Origin: Clostridia bacterium | GTDB lineage: Bacteria; Bacillota; Clostridia; UMGS1840 | Length of the DNA stretch: 57,534 nucleotides | Reading direction: 5' to 3' | NCBI GenBank assembly: GCA_017936745.1 | Contig: JAGBEY010000003.1 | Location: 1-57,534, forward strand | Part shown: piece after piece, positions 53,378-57,534 of the stretch | How the letters are laid out: each line of letters opens with the position of its first letter | Numbering within the stretch: position 1 is the stretch's first letter | Translations under genes and position numbers: made by a program | The notes under the pieces: model-generated | Databases searched by the model: none | Told to the model about the DNA's origin: nothing | The model's input: only the letters and a program-made list of their open reading frames with translations

Positions 53378-54094
53378 TTGAGAATACAAAAATATATTGC
53401 CGATGCGGGGATTTGCTCCCGCCGTAAGGCAGAAGACATGATACTGGATGGCTTAGTTAAGGTAAACGAGGAAACCCTCACCGAGCTTGGCTATCAGATG
53501 CAGGAAAACGATGTGGTAGAGGTTTCGGGGCAGGTGATATCTGCACCTGAAAAAAAGGTGTATTACCTGATGTATAAGCCCAGAGGCTATGTGACCACCG
53601 TGAAAGACCAGTTTGACCGTCCCTGTGTGATGGATTTAATCGGTGAGGATGTGAAAGAACGGATTTACCCTGCCGGAAGATTGGACTATCACACGGAGGG
53701 GCTTCTCATTTTATCTAATGACGGGGCATTTGTGAATGCCATCACCCATCCTAAGCATCACATTGAAAAAAAATATCTGGCGGTAGTAAACGGCATCATC
53801 AAAGAAGAAGCGGTGGAAAAGCTCAAACGGGGTGTTGTGATAGATGGCAAAAAAACCGCTCCTGCCAAAGTGTTTTTATCCGAAATTTTTAAGGATAAAT
53901 GCCTGGTGGAAATCGCCATTTGCGAGGGGCGTAACCGTCAGGTGAGAAAAATGTTTGAAGCGGTGGGGCACCGTGTTCTGGAATTAAAGCGAGTGCAAAT
54001 CGGACCCATCGAGATTGGCTCTTTGAAAGAGGGAAGGATTCGTAAATTAAATCCCAATGAAGTACAGGCACTGCTTTCCCTTGCAGGAAAGTAA
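53378..54094 (+). CDS. rluB: RluB/RsuA-family pseudouridine synthase
   Basis: rRNA pseudouridine synthase of 238 residues. The S4 domain is at about 1-50 (RIQKYIADAGICSRRKAEDM). The catalytic motif is GRLDYHTEGLLILSNDG with the nucleophile Asp, and the family end CEGRNRQVRKMFEAVGHRVL is intact. The start is TTG 53378, ten bases after AAAGGAG. RluB-type enzymes modify 23S helix 89; RsuA-type modify 16S. It follows the carboxypeptidase gene by 15 bases. Confidence 0.92.
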   Translation: MRIQKYIADAGICSRRKAEDMILDGLVKVNEETLTELGYQMQENDVVEVSGQVISAPEKKVYYLMYKPRGYVTTVKDQFDRPCVMDLIGEDVKERIYPAGRLDYHTEGLLILSNDGAFVNAITHPKHHIEKKYLAVVNGIIKEEAVEKLKRGVVIDGKKTAPAKVFLSEIFKDKCLVEIAICEGRNRQVRKMFEAVGHRVLELKRVQIGPIEIGSLKEGRIRKLNPNEVQALLSLAGK

Positions 54095-54117
54095 TCAAAG
54101 AAAAGGAGAAAATCATC

Positions 54118-55842
54118 ATGACTGAAGCAATGAAACAGTATGAAAGCTGGCTTTCCTATCCGGGGTTGGACAAGAATATCCGGGATGAGCTGGAAGCAAT
54201 CCGTGAAATTCCCGAAGAAATTGAAGAACGGTTTTTCACCTCCATGGAATTTGGCACCGGCGGTATCCGCGGAATTTTAAGAGCGGGTACAAACGGTATG
54301 AATATTTACACCGTTCGTCAGGCAACGCAGGGTCTTGCTAATCTGATTGTGAAAAACGGCAAAGAGGCAATGGAAAAAGGGGTCTGCATTGCTTATGATT
54401 CCCGTCATTTTTCCGATGTGTTTGCCAAAGAGTCTGCCGGTGTGTTGGCGGCAAACGGCGTTAAGGTATATATTTTCCCGTCTCTTCGTCCCACGCCGAT
54501 GCTGTCGTTCTCTATCCGTGAAATGAATGCAACTGCCGGGATTGTAATTACCGCATCTCACAATCCGGCAAAATACAACGGCTACAAGGCATATTGGTCG
54601 GATGGCGGTCAGCTTCCGCCGGAGGAAGCCGATGTGGTCTATCAGGAAATGAAGCAGGTAGACCTGTTTTCCGATATTCAGCAGATTTCTTTTGAAGAGG
54701 GCTTGGAAAACGGTATCATCCAGTGGATGCCTTCTTCCGTTGATGAAGCATATTACAAGGCAGTGATGGCTTTATCCATCAATCCCGATGCCTTAAAAGG
54801 CACTGATTTGAGAGTGGTATACACGCCGTTCCACGGGGCAGGGAATATCCCTGTACGGGAAGTGTTGGGCAGAATGGGATTAAAGCATCTCACCGTGGTA
54901 AAAGAGCAGGAATTGCCCGACGGTGCGTTTCCCACTGTGAAATCTCCCAATCCCGAAGAATCTGCCGGCTTTCAAATTGCACTGGAATATGCAAAAAAAG
55001 AAGATGCCGACATTATCATCGGCACCGACCCTGACTCCGACCGTGTGGGGATTCTTTTGAAAACCGCAGACGGTGACTATGAAATTTTAAACGGAAATCA
55101 GATAGGCGTTTTAATTGTTAACTACATCTTAGAGGGCCTCAAAAAGAGAAATCAGCTTCCCGAAAACGGTGCTGTGATTAAAACCATTGTTACCACCAAT
55201 ATGATTTATGAATTTAAAAAGGATTATCCCATTGAGGTTATCAATGTGTATACCGGCTTTAAGTTTATCGGTGAGCAGATTAAACTGTTTGAAGAAACCA
55301 AACAGCATACCTATCTGTTCGGCTTTGAAGAAAGCTATGGCTTCCTGTCCGGCACCCATGCCAGAGATAAAGATGCCGTGAATGCTTGTATGCTCCTTTG
55401 TGAAGCTGCCGCATTCTACAAAAAAATGGGTAAAACCTTGAAAGATGTGCAGATTGAATTGTATGAACGCTACGGCTATTACCGTGAGGGGCTGGTTTCC
55501 ATCACCCACGAGGGTATGGCAGGCATTGAGAAAATCAAGGGAATAATGGCGAATTTGAGAGCCAATGTTCCTGAAGAATTTGCCGGGGTGAAAACCGTTT
55601 TGGCAAATGACTACAGTGTGGCACAAACCAAGAATCTTTTCACAGGGGAAGTTACCGCTTTAGCGTTCCCGCCCTCCAATGTGTTAAGCTACGAGTTAGA
55701 GGACGGTACACTCCTTTCCTTCCGTCCCTCCGGCACTGAGCCGAAAATCAAGGCATATATTATGACCAAAGGAAAAACCAATGCCGAAGCTCTGGAAAAT
55801 AAGGATAAATACGATAAAGCAATCCGCGAACTTCTGAAATAA
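54118..55842 (+). CDS. phospho-sugar mutase (phosphoglucomutase type)
   Basis: Alpha-D-phosphohexomutase of 574 residues, the size of Gram-positive PgcA. The phosphoserine loop is GIVITASHNPAKYNGYK, the metal loop GTDPDSDRVG, the sugar loop GFEESYG and the phosphate loop FRPSGTEPKIK. It interconverts glucose-6- and glucose-1-phosphate or a related pair, feeding polysaccharide precursors. AAGGAG precedes ATG 54118. A strong terminator ends the cluster. Confidence 0.95.
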   Translation: MTEAMKQYESWLSYPGLDKNIRDELEAIREIPEEIEERFFTSMEFGTGGIRGILRAGTNGMNIYTVRQATQGLANLIVKNGKEAMEKGVCIAYDSRHFSDVFAKESAGVLAANGVKVYIFPSLRPTPMLSFSIREMNATAGIVITASHNPAKYNGYKAYWSDGGQLPPEEADVVYQEMKQVDLFSDIQQISFEEGLENGIIQWMPSSVDEAYYKAVMALSINPDALKGTDLRVVYTPFHGAGNIPVREVLGRMGLKHLTVVKEQELPDGAFPTVKSPNPEESAGFQIALEYAKKEDADIIIGTDPDSDRVGILLKTADGDYEILNGNQIGVLIVNYILEGLKKRNQLPENGAVIKTIVTTNMIYEFKKDYPIEVINVYTGFKFIGEQIKLFEETKQHTYLFGFEESYGFLSGTHARDKDAVNACMLLCEAAAFYKKMGKTLKDVQIELYERYGYYREGLVSITHEGMAGIEKIKGIMANLRANVPEEFAGVKTVLANDYSVAQTKNLFTGEVTALAFPPSNVLSYELEDGTLLSFRPSGTEPKIKAYIMTKGKTNAEALENKDKYDKAIRELLK

Positions 55843-55896
55843 TAAAAGGTGAAAAAAACACCGCAAGAATATGAGGCGTGTTTATAAGGATAGTTT

Positions 55897-55932
55897 AAAC
55901 CCCGAAACAGAATTTTGTTTCGGGGTTTATTG
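55897..55932 (+). terminator. terminator after the mutase
   Basis: AAACCCCGAAACA and TGTTTCGGGGTTT form a 13-pair stem around a short loop, followed by ATTG. Confidence 0.8.
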
Positions 55933-56008
55933 TATAAGGTATTAGGATTATCTAAAATCGTGGAAGATGGTATACATCTTCCTTGCTTGTTAAACTAACG
56001 GATATTTT

Positions 56009-56605
56009 TTATTTTGTATAACTATAATCATTTACACAAAACAATAGCCTAACCAAATCATTAAGCGGTCTTTTGTTTTTCAGAGGATGCACAAATCCAG
56101 TGTTATATACAAATGAAACTACATCCTTTGTTTGTTGCGGATTCCACACTCTTTTTTGGGAAATATTGCAGAACTCACACTTTTCGGAATCGGCTATATA
56201 TTTTAACTGTTTATTTAATTCTGCAATATCGCTGTTGTTATCGTATTTTTTTGCAGATACAATGCCAATTCTGCACTTTTTATTATTCTTCCTGATTTGT
56301 GAAATCAGTTTGCGGTAATCATCAGTAAATTTATCTGCCGAGAACTTGAAGCTTTCGGTATCTTCAATATGCAAGAGGATTGTTTCGGGAGAAAGGTCTG
56401 CAATACAATCGGCATAAATATCACAAGCCTCGCTGATTGTAAGATTTTCAAAGCTACGGTTATAACAATTTTCTTTGATGCCAAAAGCCTGTCTTAATTC
56501 ACAAAGCGGAATAGAAGCATCTTCTTTTTCGCCAAAGATAACAATGCCATTTTGCTCTGCAAGTTTGTTTAATGTCTTATAATTCTTAATTTCTTGTTCT
56601 CTCAT
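56009..56605 (-). CDS. SGNH/GDSL-like protein without the catalytic serine
   Basis: Protein of 198 residues. The order of segments resembles SGNH hydrolases: GIVIFGEKEDASIPLCELRQ (block 1), CYNRSFENLTISEA, ETILLHIEDTESF (block 3 position) and NNKKCRIGIVSAKKY. Block 1 has GEKED where active enzymes have G-D-S, so the nucleophile seems to be absent. ATG 56605 follows GGGGTG; GTG 56614 is in frame but overlaps it. It is 12 bases downstream of the PQ-loop gene, in one operon. Confidence 0.6.
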   Translation of the reverse strand: MREQEIKNYKTLNKLAEQNGIVIFGEKEDASIPLCELRQAFGIKENCYNRSFENLTISEACDIYADCIADLSPETILLHIEDTESFKFSADKFTDDYRKLISQIRKNNKKCRIGIVSAKKYDNNSDIAELNKQLKYIADSEKCEFCNISQKRVWNPQQTKDVVSFVYNTGFVHPLKNKRPLNDLVRLLFCVNDYSYTK

Positions 56606-56617
56606 CTTTTGCACCCC

Positions 56618-56890
56618 TTATCTTGATTTATTATCTAAAGCAACATTTCTGAAATATACTACAATGTTTAGGAGAACGATTGCAAGGTTAAGCAGATAAA
56701 CGATAAACACATAATTCATCTGCCCCGAAGTAATTTTTGCACTGATTCCTGCTATGTACCCGATAAAGATTAAAAGAATAAACGGCAGACTGATTGCTTT
56801 CGCTGTACGTGCTTTGTACGCCTTAATCACATTGATAGGCCAAGACAACCCAAAGCACACCAACATAATTGTTTCAAAAATAGAACTCAT
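56618..56890 (-). CDS. SemiSWEET/PQ-loop-like membrane protein
   Basis: Protein of 90 residues with three hydrophobic helices. FGLSWPINVIKAYKARTAKA contains a WPI motif in place of PQ and a basic loop, as in bacterial SemiSWEET-type half transporters. ATG 56890 follows AAAGGAG; upstream ATGs in frame have none. It heads a two-gene operon with the SGNH-like gene. A sugar or small-metabolite role is likely but unproven. Confidence 0.7.
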   Translation of the reverse strand: MSSIFETIMLVCFGLSWPINVIKAYKARTAKAISLPFILLIFIGYIAGISAKITSGQMNYVFIVYLLNLAIVLLNIVVYFRNVALDNKSR

Positions 56891-57033
56891 AACACAAAAC
56901 TCCTTTGTTTTTAATTTCGTATTAAAGCCTATCACAACTTTGAAACGCTGACAATTTTATGTAAAATATAAACATAATTTGTCATTTTATAAAATTTATT
57001 TTATTTACAAAAGTCAAAAAATAAGTTAATAAA

Positions 57034-57062
57034 TTGAAATTTCATACCTTATATGCTATAAT
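57034..57062 (+). promoter_or_regulatory. promoter of the sensor kinase gene
   Basis: TTGAAA (57034-57039), 17 bases, TATAAT (57057-57062). Confidence 0.8.
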
Positions 57063-57097
57063 TTTAAATAAGAAAAGCAAAAAGGGAGCCCTTTATT

Positions 57098-57534
57098 ATG
57101 AAGGTAAAGAAGAATTTGAAAAATTCGAAAAGGCAGATTTCAATAAAAAACATACACAGAAAAATAGTTACCACGCAACTGATACTTATCATAACCCTTG
57201 CTTTGTTTTTGGGCATTTCTGGAACTTTAATAAATATTCATTTTGAAATAGATAAACGAGATCAGAACCTGCAGAACATTGCCGAGGCGGTGGCAAATTC
57301 TCCGCTTGTGGATGACAAAATTAAAAATCCCGATGATGAAAGAACAACCGAGCTGTTAAATGAGTATCTTGACTCTCTCAAAACAACCCTTGACAATATT
57401 GATGTTATATCCTTTGTAAGTCGTGATAATGTTCGTCTGTATCATTCCAATCACGATTTGATTGGTACAGAGTATGACGGAACTATACCTGAATTTGAAA
57501 AGGTATCAAAGGAATACTACACAGCAAATGAAAC
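57098..57534 (+). CDS. CitA/DcuS-type sensor histidine kinase (N-terminal part, cut by window end)
   Basis: The first 145 residues are visible. A basic cytoplasmic head (about 1-22) is followed by a membrane helix (LILIITLALFLGISGTLI). The outside sensor domain then contains AEAVANSPLVDDKI and VISFVSRDNVRLYHSNHDLI followed by GTEYDG, the pattern of the PAS-like (sCache_3) sensor domain of DcuS/CitA kinases that detect C4-dicarboxylates or citrate. AAAGGGAG precedes ATG 57098. The kinase domain and its partner regulator lie beyond the window. Confidence 0.78.
   Translation, partial: MKVKKNLKNSKRQISIKNIHRKIVTTQLILIITLALFLGISGTLINIHFEIDKRDQNLQNIAEAVANSPLVDDKIKNPDDERTTELLNEYLDSLKTTLDNIDVISFVSRDNVRLYHSNHDLIGTEYDGTIPEFEKVSKEYYTANE

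Overview
The window looks like a chromosomal segment of a low-to-moderate GC, endospore-forming Clostridia species, probably a gut-type Firmicute. Sporulation genes (spoIIE, yunB, ytfJ/gerW), yycH/yycI, scpA/scpB, a bacillus/clostridia-type polA, a tandem glycine riboswitch and strong AGGAGG-type ribosome binding sites all point that way. Many promoters read as textbook sigma-A sites (TTGACA, 17 bases, TATAAT). No genus can be named from the sequence alone.

Layout. 1-6.2 kb: a ComEC-like metallo-beta-lactamase, an SLH surface protein, an HPr-kinase-like P-loop protein, a membrane protein, a PHP phosphoesterase and yebC. 6.2-10.5 kb: a compact integrated element bounded by imperfect terminal inverted repeats. 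It carries a large serine recombinase, a small protein, a promoter-driven structured RNA candidate, a 39-residue membrane peptide and an EcsC-like protein with one EF-hand/dockerin-type calcium loop. 10.5-21.4 kb: housekeeping and accessory metabolism: nitroreductase, PAP2 phosphatase, NifX-like protein, an SdpR/SdpI-type operon with a YgjP protease and a divergent deformylase, a histidinol-phosphatase-like PHP protein, M20 peptidase, Nif3 protein, HpcH aldolase, uracil permease and upp. 21.4-24 kb: a zinc-ribbon/HTH pair between two identical terminators, a mosaic of palindromic repeats, and an AlbA_2/HATPase regulator.

24-30 kb (minus strand): a ten-gene accessory operon of the kind found in integrative conjugative elements and phages (DUF3846-, DUF3789-like and RHH proteins), lying directly downstream of a tRNA operon (Asp-Phe-Gly-Cys). 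Five of its proteins, otherwise unrelated, end in an acidic stretch followed by a Met/Gly/Ser tail. This is the most unusual signal in the window. 31-36 kb: an AbrB-family regulator with two tandem AbrB domains, then an amino-sugar operon (NahK-like kinase, ROK-like kinase, nagB, nagA) and uppP. 37-42 kb: a small secreted protein, yycH, yycI and polA. 42.2-43.4 kb: about 1.2 kb of non-coding, tandemly arranged repeats. 43.4-56 kb: trmB, spoIIE, a glycine riboswitch controlling an AGCS symporter, yunB, an M50 protease, and the scpA-scpB-DUF2953-ytfJ-dacF-rluB-pgcA cluster. 56-57.5 kb: an SGNH-like protein, a PQ-loop membrane protein and the start of a CitA/DcuS-type sensor kinase cut by the window edge.

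How the genes work together. The nag operon would phosphorylate N-acetylhexosamines and feed them to fructose-6-phosphate. Uracil permease and upp form a pyrimidine salvage pair. The scp/ytfJ/dac/rlu cluster joins chromosome segregation with spore and wall functions. The two accessory regions (6.2-10.5 and 22-30 kb) are the likely acquired parts. All functional statements are by motif recognition; no database search was run.
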